From: Pseudomonas koreensis | GTDB lineage: Bacteria; Pseudomonadota; Gammaproteobacteria; Pseudomonadales; Pseudomonadaceae | DNA: 64,000 bases | Reading direction: 5' to 3' | Assembly (NCBI RefSeq): GCF_012986595.1 | Contig: NZ_JAAQYM010000003.1 | Span: forward strand, 558,001 to 622,000 | In this document: positions 38,904-48,053 of the stretch, piece after piece | Layout of the letters: every line of letters starts with the position of its first letter | Numbering within the stretch: position 1 is the stretch's first letter | The notes under the pieces: generated by a model | The model's input: only the letters and a program-made list of their open reading frames with translations | The model's database searches: none | Told to the model about the DNA's origin: nothing | Made by a program: the position numbers and the translations under genes

Positions 38904-40667
38904 TCAATGCCCCGACGACTCCTTGTGGTTGTCGAGGGTCTCCAGCAAGGCCACCTGCATCCGCGTGTGCACGCGGATGAACCAGCGCCAGAGCAGCGCC
39001 GCCACGGCGGCCGCGACCACGGCGATCAGCACCAGCAACTTGTTGGTCGGCAGAATACTGGCCGACAAGGCTGCCAACAGCAGGAAAATCACCAGCAGCG
39101 AGAGGATCGGGATCACTTCGGAGATCACCCGGCGCACTCGCTGCGTGTGCCGCCCGGCCATCTCCGGCTTCACGCCCATCTCCGCCAGCAACATCGACAG
39201 CGCCTTGAGCTTGCGATACGCCGCGATCAGAAACGGCAACGACAGCAACAGCGCCCCGCCCCAGATCAGTGCTTTCTGCCAGCTCGGATCGCCGATCCAG
39301 TCCTGCATCCACACCGACAGCCGACCGGCAAAGAACGCACCGCTGAAGAAAATCGCGATCACCAGCGCCAGGTTGACCCCGACCTGCAACAGGATCCGCC
39401 GAATCATCGCCGCCAGCATCGCGCCCTCGCCTTGCGGCTGGATGCTGCGCAGCCATTCGCCATACATCCCTAACACCCGCCCCAGGCGCTTGGGCACGGC
39501 GGCAGAGAGCTTGATCGACAATGGATCGGCCGCACGGATCAGGTACGGCGTCAGCAGGGTGGTGATCACCGATACCGCCACCGCCACCGGGTACAGGAAG
39601 TTGCTGGTGACCTGCAGCGTCATTCCGAGCGCAGCGATGATGAAGGAAAATTCGCCAATCTGTGACAGCCCCATCCCTACGCGCAGTGAGGTGCGTCCGT
39701 CATTGCCGGCGATAAAGGCACCGAGGCCGCAGGACAACATCTTGCCGAGCACCACGGCCACGGTGATAACGGCAATCGGCCACGCGTATTGCAGCAGGAT
39801 CATCGGATCGAGCATCAACCCGATAGCGACGAAAAAGATCGCACTGAACAAGTCGCGCACCGGCTCGATCAAGCGCTCGATTTTCAGCAGTTGCCGCGAT
39901 TCAGCCATGATCGCGCCGATCAGGAAAGCGCCAAGCACCATGCTGTATTCGAGCTTGACCACCAGCAGGCAGAAGCCGAAACACAGGCCGAGCACGGTGA
40001 TCAGCAGCATCTCGTTGCTTTCGAATTTGGCGACATACGCCAGCAGGCGCGGCACCAACAGAATGCCGACCACCAGCGCGACGATCATGAACAACGACAG
40101 CTTGCCGACCGTGGAAAACACTTCGCCCGAACTGACCGTACCGCTGACGGCGATGCTCGACAGCAAGGCGATGATGCCGATGCCGAGGATATCCTCGACG
40201 ATCAGCACACCGAAGATCAGTTGGGCAAAGCGCTCGTTCTTCATCTTCAGGTCGTTGAGCGCCTTGACGATGATGGTGGTCGAGGAGATTGCCAGGATCG
40301 CGCCGAGGAACAGCGAGTCCATGGTGTTCCAGTCGAACCAGCGGCCAATCTCGTAGCCGATCCAGATCATCAGCACGATCTCGAGGAACGCCGCGATAAA
40401 CGCCGTGGCGCCGACCTTGAACAACTTGCGCAGGCTGAACTCCAGCCCAAGGCAGAACATCAGGAAGATCACCCCCAGCTCGGCGAGGGTCTTGATGGTT
40501 TCTTCGTCGTGGATCAGGCCGAACGGCGGGGTGTGCGGGCCGATGATGAAACCGGCGACGATGTAACCGAGTACCACCGGCTGCTTGAAGCGGTGAAACA
40601 GCACGGTGACCACACCTGCGACCAACATGATCACTGCCAGGTCCTGAATAAAGCTGATGGCATGCAT
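38904..40667 (-). CDS. Monovalent cation:proton antiporter (CPA2, KefB-like)
   Basis: A 587-residue inner-membrane protein. The first 380 residues form the CPA2 exchanger unit with 10-12 helices: GYIVAGFIIGPHTPP, GVIFLMFCLGLEFS, AILAISSTTIIVKAL, FGVLIVEDILGIGIIALL (the ED pair in the ion path), and GMGLSQIGEFSFIIA. Residues about 425-570 add three or four more helices. No RCK/TrkA-N nucleotide-binding domain is present, so regulation differs from KefB/KefC. The ion (potassium or sodium) cannot be read from the sequence. Confidence 0.9.
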   Translation of the reverse strand: MHAISFIQDLAVIMLVAGVVTVLFHRFKQPVVLGYIVAGFIIGPHTPPFGLIHDEETIKTLAELGVIFLMFCLGLEFSLRKLFKVGATAFIAAFLEIVLMIWIGYEIGRWFDWNTMDSLFLGAILAISSTTIIVKALNDLKMKNERFAQLIFGVLIVEDILGIGIIALLSSIAVSGTVSSGEVFSTVGKLSLFMIVALVVGILLVPRLLAYVAKFESNEMLLITVLGLCFGFCLLVVKLEYSMVLGAFLIGAIMAESRQLLKIERLIEPVRDLFSAIFFVAIGLMLDPMILLQYAWPIAVITVAVVLGKMLSCGLGAFIAGNDGRTSLRVGMGLSQIGEFSFIIAALGMTLQVTSNFLYPVAVAVSVITTLLTPYLIRAADPLSIKLSAAVPKRLGRVLGMYGEWLRSIQPQGEGAMLAAMIRRILLQVGVNLALVIAIFFSGAFFAGRLSVWMQDWIGDPSWQKALIWGGALLLSLPFLIAAYRKLKALSMLLAEMGVKPEMAGRHTQRVRRVISEVIPILSLLVIFLLLAALSASILPTNKLLVLIAVVAAAVAALLWRWFIRVHTRMQVALLETLDNHKESSGH

Positions 40668-40951
40668 GGTGTGGGCTCCTTGTATGACGTGACCCGCCGT
40701 CAGACATCAGAAAGGTCTGAGCAAGCAGGGTAAAAAATCCGCTTTTTGTGTGGGAATTGGCCTTGGGCAGGGCCTTTTGCAGGTTAACACCGCGACTTGC
40801 GGCTGGAAGGCGGTGCAATATAAGGAAACAGATCGATCCCGGCGTGACGGCAGCCAGTCGCCTGGCGTCCCGATAACGGTGCTTTTGAAAAAGCGACCAG
40901 GCACCCGCAGAGGTGCTTCCAGCCACCCCAGCCTTGATCCGTGAGAACGTT

Positions 40952-41434
40952 ATGGAACCCGGAAACGCCCAACTGTCGATGACGGTACTGATGACCCCCG
41001 ACATGGCCAACTTCTCTGGCAATGTCCACGGCGGTACCCTGCTCAAATACCTCGACGAAGTGGCCTACGCCTGCGCGAGCCGCTATGCCGGCCGCTACGT
41101 GGTGACGCTGTCGGTGGATCAGGTGATTTTCCGCGAGCCGATCCATGTCGGTGAACTGGTGACCTTCCTGGCGTCGGTCAACTACACCGGCAACACCTCG
41201 ATGGAAGTCGGCATCAAAGTGGTGACCGAAAACATCCGCGAGCGCTCGGTGCGCCATACCAACAGCTGCTTCTTCACCATGGTCGCGGTGGATGACCAGC
41301 GCAAACCGGCCGCCGTGCCGCCGCTGCAACCGCAGAACAGCGAAGACAAGCGCCGCTACATGCAGGCCCAGCAACGCCGGCAGATTCGTCAGGAGCTGGA
41401 GAAGCGTTATCAGGAGATCAAGGGCGACGCTTAA
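40952..41434 (+). CDS. Acyl-CoA thioesterase, hot-dog fold (YciA-like)
   Basis: A 160-residue cytoplasmic hot-dog thioesterase. Family signatures are DMANFSGNVHGGTLLKYLDEVAYACASRY (N/HGG region with the catalytic aspartate) and the VSVD-like TLSVDQVIFREPIHVGE. It probably hydrolyses acyl-CoA esters. The C-terminal 45 residues are charged and helical (RRYMQAQQRRQIRQELEKRY). I chose the ATG at 40952 (MEPGNAQLSM). A family A palindrome follows its stop. Confidence 0.9.
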   Translation: MEPGNAQLSMTVLMTPDMANFSGNVHGGTLLKYLDEVAYACASRYAGRYVVTLSVDQVIFREPIHVGELVTFLASVNYTGNTSMEVGIKVVTENIRERSVRHTNSCFFTMVAVDDQRKPAAVPPLQPQNSEDKRRYMQAQQRRQIRQELEKRYQEIKGDA

Positions 41435-41438
41435 AGCA

Positions 41439-41514
41439 AAAGATCGCCGCCTTCGGCAGCGCCTACAAGGGAACTTATAACCCTGCAGGAGCTGCCGGAA
41501 GCTGCGATCTTTTG
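41439..41514. repeat. Interspersed palindrome, family A, copy 5
   Basis: AAGATCGCCGCCTTCGGCAGCGCC pairs imperfectly with the right arm ending AGCTGCGATCTTTTGA. It fills the convergent gap between the thioesterase and pdxY genes. Confidence 0.82.
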
Positions 41515-41527
41515 AACGATAATGCGA

Positions 41528-42400
41528 TTACAGACTGATCGCCGTCGCCTCGAACTTCACCCGCGGATGCGCAATCCGGTCCTGCGCCCGCACCAGTTGC
41601 AGCTCATAACTGGCACACGCCTGGGTCTCCAGCAGCACTTCATGCACCGCCGCTGCGGTGAACTCGAACGCCGCCACCAGACTGTCACCCAGCAGCACCC
41701 GCGCCAGGAACAGGCCGGACGTCAGATCGCCCACGCCCACCGGCTGACGCGGAAACGCCAGCAGCGGACGGCGCAGGTGCCAGCTTTCATCGGCGGTCAC
41801 CAACAACATCTCGAAACCCTCCGCCGGCTTGCCCGGATAATCCAGATGCTTGACCAACACCGCTTTCGGGCCGCGCGCCAGCAGCGCCCGGGCCATCGCC
41901 AGGCAGTCGAACAGCGACTGCGGCTTGCGTCCGGAGAAACTGTCCAGTTCCAGCTGGTTCGGGCACATGATGTCCGCCACCGCCGCCGCCTCTTCCAGCA
42001 AGAAGTCGCTGACTTCGGCCGGCACACTGCAGCCTTTTTCCGGATGGCCCATCACCGGATCGCACAGGTACAAGGCCTTTGGATTGACTGCCTTGATGCG
42101 CTCGACGCCACTGAGAATCGCCCGGCCCTGCGCCGCGCTACCCAGATAACCGGAAAGCACTGCGTCGCAGTTGCCCAGCTCGCCGATGGCAGCAATGCCT
42201 TCGACCAGCTCGGGAATCTGGTGCGGCGCCAGCACCTCACCGGCCCATTGCCCGTACTGGGTGTGATTGGAAAACTGCACGGTGTTGAGCGGCCAGACGT
42301 TCACCCCGACCCGCTGCATCGGAAAAACCGCGGCGCTGTTGCCGGCGTGGCCGAAGACCACATGGGACTGAATGGCGAGCAGATGAGGCGTACGTTTCAT
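41528..42400 (-). CDS. pdxY: Pyridoxal kinase
   Basis: A 290-residue ribokinase-fold enzyme that phosphorylates pyridoxal in the vitamin B6 salvage pathway. It begins [27 protein letters not shown], the usual PdxY start, and contains [12 protein letters not shown] and the anion-hole region [18 protein letters not shown] with the catalytic GDLTSG aspartate. Length and motifs favour PdxY over PdxK. It stands alone between two convergent or divergent neighbours. Confidence 0.94.
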   Translation of the reverse strand: MKRTPHLLAIQSHVVFGHAGNSAAVFPMQRVGVNVWPLNTVQFSNHTQYGQWAGEVLAPHQIPELVEGIAAIGELGNCDAVLSGYLGSAAQGRAILSGVERIKAVNPKALYLCDPVMGHPEKGCSVPAEVSDFLLEEAAAVADIMCPNQLELDSFSGRKPQSLFDCLAMARALLARGPKAVLVKHLDYPGKPAEGFEMLLVTADESWHLRRPLLAFPRQPVGVGDLTSGLFLARVLLGDSLVAAFEFTAAAVHEVLLETQACASYELQLVRAQDRIAHPRVKFEATAISL

Positions 42401-42517
42401 TCGGGTTATTCCGTAAAACGATTGAAATTCAAGCCGCGCAGTATGCGACGAAACACAGCCTGTACGACAGACCGGCGACGCAGTTAAGCTGGGCTTATCT
42501 TTTGGAGTTTCCTGTTG

Positions 42518-42931
42518 ATGCTGACCCTTGAAAACATCTTCGTGCTGATGCTGTTCGCCGCTGCCGGTGCGTGGCTATGGCACAACCACGGCTTGCGCGA
42601 ACGGGCACTGGAGCGGGTCAAGCAGCATTGCATCAACGTCGGCGTCGAGCTGCTGGACGGTAACGTCGCGTTGAAAAAAATCGGCTTGATCAAGGATGCC
42701 AGCGGTCGGCGGCGTCTGGCCCGGGTCTACAACTTCGAGTTCACCGTGACCGGCGAAACCCGGCACAACGGCACCATCACCCAGTTTGGCGCGCACAGTG
42801 CGCAGATCGAACTGGCGCCCTACCCGGCCCCGTTCGACGAGACGCCGCCGGTGGTCGAAGTCAGTCGCCCACGGGCCGAAGTGATCGAGTTGAGCCAGTG
42901 GCGCCAGGAACACAACAAGTGGAAGCCATAA
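42518..42931 (+). CDS. DUF3301 protein, membrane-anchored
   Basis: A 137-residue protein with one N-terminal hydrophobic helix ([17 protein letters not shown]) and a basic to mixed soluble part ([40 protein letters not shown]). It matches the DUF3301 family of unknown function. A TTG at 42515 is also in frame; I prefer ATG 42518. It is convergent with the CobW-like gene with one base between stops. Confidence 0.83.
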   Translation: MLTLENIFVLMLFAAAGAWLWHNHGLRERALERVKQHCINVGVELLDGNVALKKIGLIKDASGRRRLARVYNFEFTVTGETRHNGTITQFGAHSAQIELAPYPAPFDETPPVVEVSRPRAEVIELSQWRQEHNKWKP

Positions 42932-42932
42932 A

Positions 42933-43904
42933 CTAATCCGCTTGAACCCGGCATTGCGCCAGGCCTGCCTGCAAATCATCGACATTCTGCGGATCGGTGA
43001 AGATCAGCTCGATACGTGAATCCCTGCGCCATTCGCTGAGCTGCCAATGGAGCCCGGCGTTATCCAGAGCGTTGGCCGAAACCCAGCCCTCGGCGCTGTG
43101 GATAACCAGTTTGGCCCGCCGCCAATTCAGCGCTCGCAGCCATTCGCTCACGCGCTGCGTATCGAACGTCTGGCCCGGGTGCCAACGCCAGCCGATGCTC
43201 CAGCCACCCTCCTGCGCCTGATTCAGGCAAATCGGCACGGCCGGGTCACTCCAGAGTGCCGGGATTGACCCCGCCCCCTTGGGCTCGACAAAGTTATCCA
43301 CACCCGCTACCGCTTGCGCCGCCACACCTGGCAACTCGCGCAAAGGCAATTGCGCTTGTAGCGTCCAAATCAACCTGACCGGTGGCAGGCGCTTGGCGAT
43401 GGCCTGCCGCACCGCCTCATCCAGACTTTCGGCCTTGTTCAGCAACAGCAGACCGGCACTGGCCAGAGCGTCCTGCTGAGCGGCCGGCAAAGACTTCCCG
43501 GCAGCAAGCGCCTGGGCGTCCAGCACCAACACACAAGGCTGTACCGCGAGTACACCCAGCCATGGTGCTTCACTCAACTGCTTGAGCAACTGCGCCGGAT
43601 GGCCCAAACCGGACGGCTCGATGAACAGCCGATCCGGCCGGGCTTTACGCAATAAACGGCCGAGGCCGATCTGGAACGGTGCACCATTGACGCAACACAA
43701 GCAGCCCCCGGCGACCTCGCCCAGTGCGATACCATCGCTGTCGCGGGTCAGCAGTGCGGCGTCGAGGCCGATCTGGCCGAATTCGTTGATCAGCACCGCC
43801 CAGCGCTCGCCTTCAGGCCGTTGCGCCATGAGCTGGCGAATCAGGCTGGTCTTGCCGGCGCCCAAAGGGCCGGCGATCACATGAGTAGGAATGTTCTGCA
43901 ACAT
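42933..43904 (-). CDS. COG0523 (CobW/ZigA-like) GTPase, first copy
   Basis: A 323-residue G3E-family GTPase, expected to insert or deliver a metal such as zinc. Walker A is GPLGAGKTSL near residue 15; the metal motif CxCC reads GGCLCC near residue 68; the base-recognition motif is LLNKAESLD. The C-terminal domain has GWRWHPGQTFD. The start ATG 43904 is 27 bases from the divergent start of a small secreted-protein gene. It is less similar to ZigA than the second copy at 44950, and its substrate metal is not certain, but the zinc island context favours zinc. Confidence 0.88.
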   Translation of the reverse strand: MLQNIPTHVIAGPLGAGKTSLIRQLMAQRPEGERWAVLINEFGQIGLDAALLTRDSDGIALGEVAGGCLCCVNGAPFQIGLGRLLRKARPDRLFIEPSGLGHPAQLLKQLSEAPWLGVLAVQPCVLVLDAQALAAGKSLPAAQQDALASAGLLLLNKAESLDEAVRQAIAKRLPPVRLIWTLQAQLPLRELPGVAAQAVAGVDNFVEPKGAGSIPALWSDPAVPICLNQAQEGGWSIGWRWHPGQTFDTQRVSEWLRALNWRRAKLVIHSAEGWVSANALDNAGLHWQLSEWRRDSRIELIFTDPQNVDDLQAGLAQCRVQAD

Positions 43905-43931
43905 GGCTAGGCGTTTCTGAGGGGATTGGAC

Positions 43932-44288
43932 ATGCGTTGGATGGGATGGTCGTTGCTGTGGATGCTGCTGTCGAGCGAAGCCTTGGCTCAAGCCTGCGTT
44001 GTGCACAGCCAGGGCGAGCGGCTCGACGTCAAAGTCTGCCAGCAGAACCGCAATATTCCCGAGAAACTGTTCAGCGATGGCTTCTGCAAACCGACCCTGG
44101 CCGGGCAGAACGTCGATGTGCAGTATGCCGATCAATGCCCAAGCGGCGCGTTCGGCGTGTGCAGTAACGCGCAAGTTGCCAATATGCCCTATCGCCAGGA
44201 TATCCACTATTACGGGGTCGCCTCCGACACGGCGTATTTGCGGCCGTATTGCGAAGGCCAGAGCCAGGGCAAGTGGCTCAAGCCTTGA
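43932..44288 (+). CDS. Small secreted cysteine-containing protein
   Basis: A 118-residue protein with a signal peptide (MRWMGWSLLWMLLSSEALAQA) and six cysteines in the mature part (ACVV, VCQQ, FCKP, QCPS, VCSN, YCEG), which suggests disulphide bonds in the periplasm. I recall homologues being labelled NADH:ubiquinone oxidoreductase in Pseudomonas, which has no support in this sequence. GAGGGG precedes the ATG. Its place between two COG0523 GTPase genes suggests a zinc-related role, which is inference. Confidence 0.72.
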   Translation: MRWMGWSLLWMLLSSEALAQACVVHSQGERLDVKVCQQNRNIPEKLFSDGFCKPTLAGQNVDVQYADQCPSGAFGVCSNAQVANMPYRQDIHYYGVASDTAYLRPYCEGQSQGKWLKP

Positions 44289-44299
44289 GCCTTGAGCCG

Positions 44300-44950
44300 T
44301 CAGCCGAGCCAGTCGAGGGTCAGCAGCAGGCGTCGTTCGCCCGCTGCCGGTTGCGGAGAACGATGAATCAGGCCGAAGCCTTCGTTGCCGTGCCACTTCT
44401 CGCCTTTCAATAGCGCCACGTCACCGCTCTGCAGTTGCTGGACGTTCGCCATGTCCCGTGGTTCGGCGTTTGCCTGACCCAATTGCTCGCGATCCATCAC
44501 CCCTTCCTTGAGCCACTGACTGCCGATCCCGCCGTAGGTTGTGATCAAGCGCACCGGCACATGATCGACATGAAAACGCGGGCACATGGCCTTATCCAGT
44601 ACGCGCAGACGCAGGCCAACGCGGCGCGCGCCCAGCAGGCAAGCGAAGGCACTGACCAGCCATTGCAGATCGGCGATAAAGCCTTCGTAGCCTTCCAGAT
44701 CACGAAACCCGGCAGCCAGTGCGCCGAGGTCGGGATCGGCGTCTTCATCCGGCAATTCGATGCAGAGCGATTCCGCCAGGGGATCATTGAGCGACAGCAG
44801 TAACTCTGCGAAATCAGCGATGTGCAACGGCAGTTGGCGCTGCCACACCGCGAGGTTGACGTCGTCCTCAAGGATTCGCGTCAGCGTTTTCGGCGTCCCC
44901 CCCTGATGCTGATGGCGCACGCGGTTTTGCTTCAGTGTGAGCGCAAGCAT
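44300..44950 (-). CDS. DUF1826 protein of the zinc-starvation cluster
   Basis: A 216-residue cytoplasmic protein matching DUF1826, a family found next to COG0523 GTPases in Zur regulons. It contains CPRFHVDHVPVRLITTYGG (near residue 125), whose H-x-D-H arrangement and later KGEKWHGNEG and LIHRSP resemble an iron- or zinc-dependent oxygenase-type (cupin-like) site. The biochemical role is unknown. Its start overlaps the stop of zigA by one base (TGATG), so the two are translationally coupled. Confidence 0.83.
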   Translation of the reverse strand: MLALTLKQNRVRHQHQGGTPKTLTRILEDDVNLAVWQRQLPLHIADFAELLLSLNDPLAESLCIELPDEDADPDLGALAAGFRDLEGYEGFIADLQWLVSAFACLLGARRVGLRLRVLDKAMCPRFHVDHVPVRLITTYGGIGSQWLKEGVMDREQLGQANAEPRDMANVQQLQSGDVALLKGEKWHGNEGFGLIHRSPQPAAGERRLLLTLDWLG

Positions 44951-46155
44951 CAGGCAGCCTCATCGTGCCAAGGGCCGAAGGGGTCCGGCAGCGTGCGCCA
45001 ACTCTCAACGCCGGCAGCCATTTCCGCATCCGTCAGCAAGCAGGCGTCGAGCTCGGCAGTGAGCTGTAGGAAATCGATGTTCTGACCAATGAACACCAGT
45101 TCCTGACGGCAATCTCCGACGCTCGGTGTCCAGTTTTTCATGATCGCTGCCGTACTTTCCTGATCCTGCGGCCATTGGTCTTTCGGGACGAAACGCCACC
45201 AGCGCCCAGCGAAACCGTGGCGCATCAGGCCGCCAGCCTGCGACCAGCTGCCCGCCTCCGTGGCCTTGCTGGCGAGCCAGAAGAAGCCTTTGGAGCGCAG
45301 CAATTTGCCGTTCGTCCATGGACGGTCGATGAAGTGGTAGAAGCGCTGCGGGTGGAACGGTCGGCGTGCGCGGTAAGCCGTGGAAGCAATGCCGTACTCG
45401 GTAGTTTCCGGCACATGTTCACCGCGCAACTCCTGCAGCCACCCCGGAGCCTGAGCGGCCTTGTCGAAATCGAAACGGCCTGTGTTGAGGATTTTCTGCA
45501 GCGGCACTTCGCCCATCACCATCGGAATGATTTCCGCTTGGGCATTGAGGCGCTTGAGGATTGCTGTCAGCTCGTCACGGTCCTGGCGGCTGATAAGGTC
45601 GATCTTGCTGATCAGCAGGACGTCGGCGAACTCGATTTGCTCGATCAACAGGTCGGTAATCGAGCGTTCGTCTTCCTCTCCCAAAGTCTCTCCCCGGGAA
45701 GCGAGGCTCTCGGCCGCCTGGTAGTCGAGGAGGAAGTTCATCCCATCGACTACCGTCACCATGGTGTCGAGGCGCGCTACGTCAGCGAGGCTCTGGCCCT
45801 GCTCATCGCGGAAGGTGAATGTTTCCGCGACCGGCAGCGGTTCGGAAATGCCGGTGGATTCGATGAGCAAGTAATCGAAACGGCCTTCGCGGGCGAGTTT
45901 GCTCACTTCTTCCAGCAGGTCTTCGCGTAACGTACAGCAGATACAGCCGTTGCTCATCTCCACCAGTTTTTCTTCAGCACGGTTCAGGCTGACATCGCGC
46001 TGAACTTCGCTGCCATCAATATTGATTTCGCTCATATCGTTAACGATGACCGCGACGCGCAAGCCCTCTCGATTACGTAGTACGTAATTCAAAAGTGTAC
46101 TTTTTCCGGCACCGAGAAAGCCCGAAAGAACGGTCACGGGAAGTGGCGATGACAT
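44950..46155 (-). CDS. zigA: COG0523 GTP-binding zinc metallochaperone ZigA
   Basis: A 401-residue G3E GTPase: [13 protein letters not shown] (Walker A), the CxCC motif in [16 protein letters not shown] near residue 75, [15 protein letters not shown], and LLISKIDLI for guanine recognition. The C-terminal CobW domain starts near residue 245 ([14 protein letters not shown]). ZigA/YciC proteins are made under zinc limitation and shuttle zinc to client enzymes. A Zur-like palindrome lies 144 bases before the start and is shared with a divergent small secreted-protein gene. It is co-transcribed with the DUF1826 gene. Confidence 0.9.
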   Translation of the reverse strand: MSSPLPVTVLSGFLGAGKSTLLNYVLRNREGLRVAVIVNDMSEINIDGSEVQRDVSLNRAEEKLVEMSNGCICCTLREDLLEEVSKLAREGRFDYLLIESTGISEPLPVAETFTFRDEQGQSLADVARLDTMVTVVDGMNFLLDYQAAESLASRGETLGEEDERSITDLLIEQIEFADVLLISKIDLISRQDRDELTAILKRLNAQAEIIPMVMGEVPLQKILNTGRFDFDKAAQAPGWLQELRGEHVPETTEYGIASTAYRARRPFHPQRFYHFIDRPWTNGKLLRSKGFFWLASKATEAGSWSQAGGLMRHGFAGRWWRFVPKDQWPQDQESTAAIMKNWTPSVGDCRQELVFIGQNIDFLQLTAELDACLLTDAEMAAGVESWRTLPDPFGPWHDEAA

Positions 46156-46298
46156 TGGATAATCCTCTTCAGGGAGTGGCCGATGGGCGTTTACGCCGGG
46201 TATTGGCGTAACGCACCGCGTTCTTAGGCTTCAAAACAGTATTGTCGCGGAAGCAGACGCTAGAAATCGGCGAGGGCAGCAGGCTCAATTCAATTTAA

Positions 46299-46313
46299 TG
46301 TTATAGTATAACA
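46299..46313. promoter_or_regulatory. Candidate Zur operator, site 1
   Basis: TGTTATAGTATAACA is a perfect palindrome apart from its central base in an A+T-rich island of an otherwise GC-rich region, and fits the GTTATA-N-TATAAC form of gamma-proteobacterial Zur boxes. It lies between zigA (minus) and the small secreted-protein gene at 46393 (plus), so one bound repressor could control both. Confidence 0.82.
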
Positions 46314-46392
46314 ATATGAATAAGCTAGCCCCGCCCTTGCCCAAGCCGATAAAGAGCCGGAAGCTGCATGCATGCAGCCATCGAGAACCGTG

Positions 46393-46770
46393 ATGAAAAT
46401 TGCCCTTAAATGCTCGTTGTTGAGCCTTGCATTGCTCTCGGGTGCCGACGCCTGGGGACAAACGCCAACGCTCGCCCACTGCACACGCAGCGCCAATCTG
46501 CTGGCCTGCGTCGACGCTCAAGGCAATGCCTACAGCGTGAACACCGTGGGCAGCACGATTTACCTGCGGGGCTTTGAAAAGGATGGCAAACGTTACTGGG
46601 CGCAGACCAATAGCCGTTTCGGCCAACTGACATTCTTCACCGGGATCGCCTCTGACGGTGAAGCCTGGGTTGGCTACACCCGTCGAGTCGGCTGGACGAC
46701 GATCAATCGCTTTTCCAGCTCGGGAGGCAGCAGTGCGAAGTTCACCTGCAGCCGCATCACTGGCTGCTAA
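46393..46770 (+). CDS. Small secreted protein downstream of a Zur-like site
   Basis: A 125-residue protein with a signal peptide (MKIALKCSLLSLALLSGADAWGQ) and a mature part containing four cysteines, two near the start (HCTRSANLLACVDA) and two at the end (FTCSRITGC). The middle repeats glycine/aromatic patterns (YLRGFEKDGKRYWAQT, WVGYTRRVGWTT). The function is not known. A conserved unknown gene occupies the same place in other Pseudomonas zinc clusters as I recall. I chose ATG 46393 because the signal peptide starts there. It is convergent with the amidase gene and overlaps it by four bases. Confidence 0.75.
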   Translation: MKIALKCSLLSLALLSGADAWGQTPTLAHCTRSANLLACVDAQGNAYSVNTVGSTIYLRGFEKDGKRYWAQTNSRFGQLTFFTGIASDGEAWVGYTRRVGWTTINRFSSSGGSSAKFTCSRITGC

Positions 46771-47969
46771 ACCTGTGTCTTTTGCTGTTCCTGCTGCCAG
46801 GCGATATAGCTGTCGATCGGCGGATTCTTCTGAAAATAGCGCTGCAATCCTTCAAATAATCCATTGGCGATAGCCTGCTGGTGCCGAGCGGTGACCAGTC
46901 GCTGGCTGTCACGTGCATTGGAGATGAAGCCGGTTTCCACCAGAATCGACGGCACATCCGGCGACTTCAACACGGCAAATCCCGCCTGCTCCACGCGCTT
47001 CTGATGCAGCGTGGTAATGCCTTCCAAACTACCGAGTATGTTGCTGCCAAGTTGCAGGCTGGCGGCGATGGTGGCGTTCATCGACATATCGAGAATCACG
47101 CCGGCGAGCATCGGGTCCTTGTCCTTGAGATTGAGCAGGCTGGTCGCGCCGAGCAGATCCGCGCCGTTCTCGCGCTGCGCCATAAAGCGCGCGGTCGCTG
47201 ACGTCGCGCCGCCTTCGGACAGGCAATACACCGATGCGCCTGACGCCGTCAGACGCGGTGCCGCATCGGCATGCACAGAGATAAACATGTCGGCTTTGTG
47301 CTGACGGGCGATATCCACACGCTTGCGAAGGGGCACGAAAAAGTCGTCGTTGCGCACCAGCTTCACGTCGAACCCCTTCTCCCTTTTCAGGCGTTTGGCG
47401 AGCAATCGTGCGATGGACAACACCACATCTTTTTCCCGCTCACCCTTGGCACCGACCGCGCCGGGGTCCTTACCGCCATGTCCTGGGTCGACTACGACAA
47501 CGATGTCGCGTTTGGCGTGAGCCTTACTAGAAGGTGTTTCACGTGGAACCATTGCCGTATTTGAGGCCTGTTTGGCATTCACCAGATCCAGCACCAAGCG
47601 GTGGCCTTGGCCATCCTGAGGCGCCAACAAAAAGCTGTTCAATAGCACTGGATTGTTCAGATCGAGAACGATCCGCGTATCACCCTGACCAAAATGTCCG
47701 GAGCGGATGGAGCGAATTGCCGTATCCGCCAACACCAACTGACTGAAGTTACCGCTCAAACTCGCCCCGGAGAGATCAATGATCAAGCGCTCCGGCGCAC
47801 TCAGAGCAAAGGTTTTGTAACGCACCGGACCGCTCAAATCGAAGACCAATCGCAGCCTTTCATCCGAACGCCAGAGTCGCGCATTACGTACTTGGGTAGC
47901 CGAAACACTGAACGGCAAAGCGAAAGCTGCGCTGGCCAGGAACAAATTGAGCAAGTGGCGTCTGTGCAT
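46767..47969 (-). CDS. amiA: N-acetylmuramoyl-L-alanine amidase, zinc-cluster paralogue
   Basis: A 400-residue exported amidase that removes stem peptides from peptidoglycan during cell separation. An N-terminal signal beginning MHRRHLLNLFLASAAFA has an RR pair compatible with Tat export. Residues about 28-135 form an AMIN domain (VRNARLWRSDERLRLVFDLSGPVRYKTF), and the Amidase_3 domain has the zinc ligands and catalytic residue in VVDPGHGGKDPGA, GEREKDVVL, FISVHADAA and LVETGFISN. It is divergent from folE2 with a Zur-like site between, as for the Zur-controlled amiA of P. aeruginosa. A parS-like sequence lies inside it. Confidence 0.9.
   Translation of the reverse strand: MHRRHLLNLFLASAAFALPFSVSATQVRNARLWRSDERLRLVFDLSGPVRYKTFALSAPERLIIDLSGASLSGNFSQLVLADTAIRSIRSGHFGQGDTRIVLDLNNPVLLNSFLLAPQDGQGHRLVLDLVNAKQASNTAMVPRETPSSKAHAKRDIVVVVDPGHGGKDPGAVGAKGEREKDVVLSIARLLAKRLKREKGFDVKLVRNDDFFVPLRKRVDIARQHKADMFISVHADAAPRLTASGASVYCLSEGGATSATARFMAQRENGADLLGATSLLNLKDKDPMLAGVILDMSMNATIAASLQLGSNILGSLEGITTLHQKRVEQAGFAVLKSPDVPSILVETGFISNARDSQRLVTARHQQAIANGLFEGLQRYFQKNPPIDSYIAWQQEQQKTQV
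47535..47550. other. parS-like centromere site 1
   Basis: TGTTTCACGTGGAACC matches the 16-base ParB-binding parS consensus (TGTTTCACGTGAAACA and its Pseudomonas form TGTTCCACGTGGAACA) at all but one or two positions. It lies within the amidase coding sequence, where it encodes VPRET. Confidence 0.82.
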
Positions 47970-48008
47970 ATGAAGACCCGTTCATGAAAAAGGCATCGTG
48001 ATTTGAAT

Positions 48009-48023
48009 TGTTATAATGTAACA
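48009..48023. promoter_or_regulatory. Candidate Zur operator, site 2
   Basis: TGTTATAATGTAACA is a near-perfect palindrome matching site 1 at 13 of 15 positions, within an A+T-rich stretch. It lies between amiA (minus, 40 bases away) and folE2 (plus, 31 bases before the chosen start), and would control both divergent units. Confidence 0.84.
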
Positions 48024-48053
48024 TTAAATTCAATCAACACGATGGTCCTGAAC

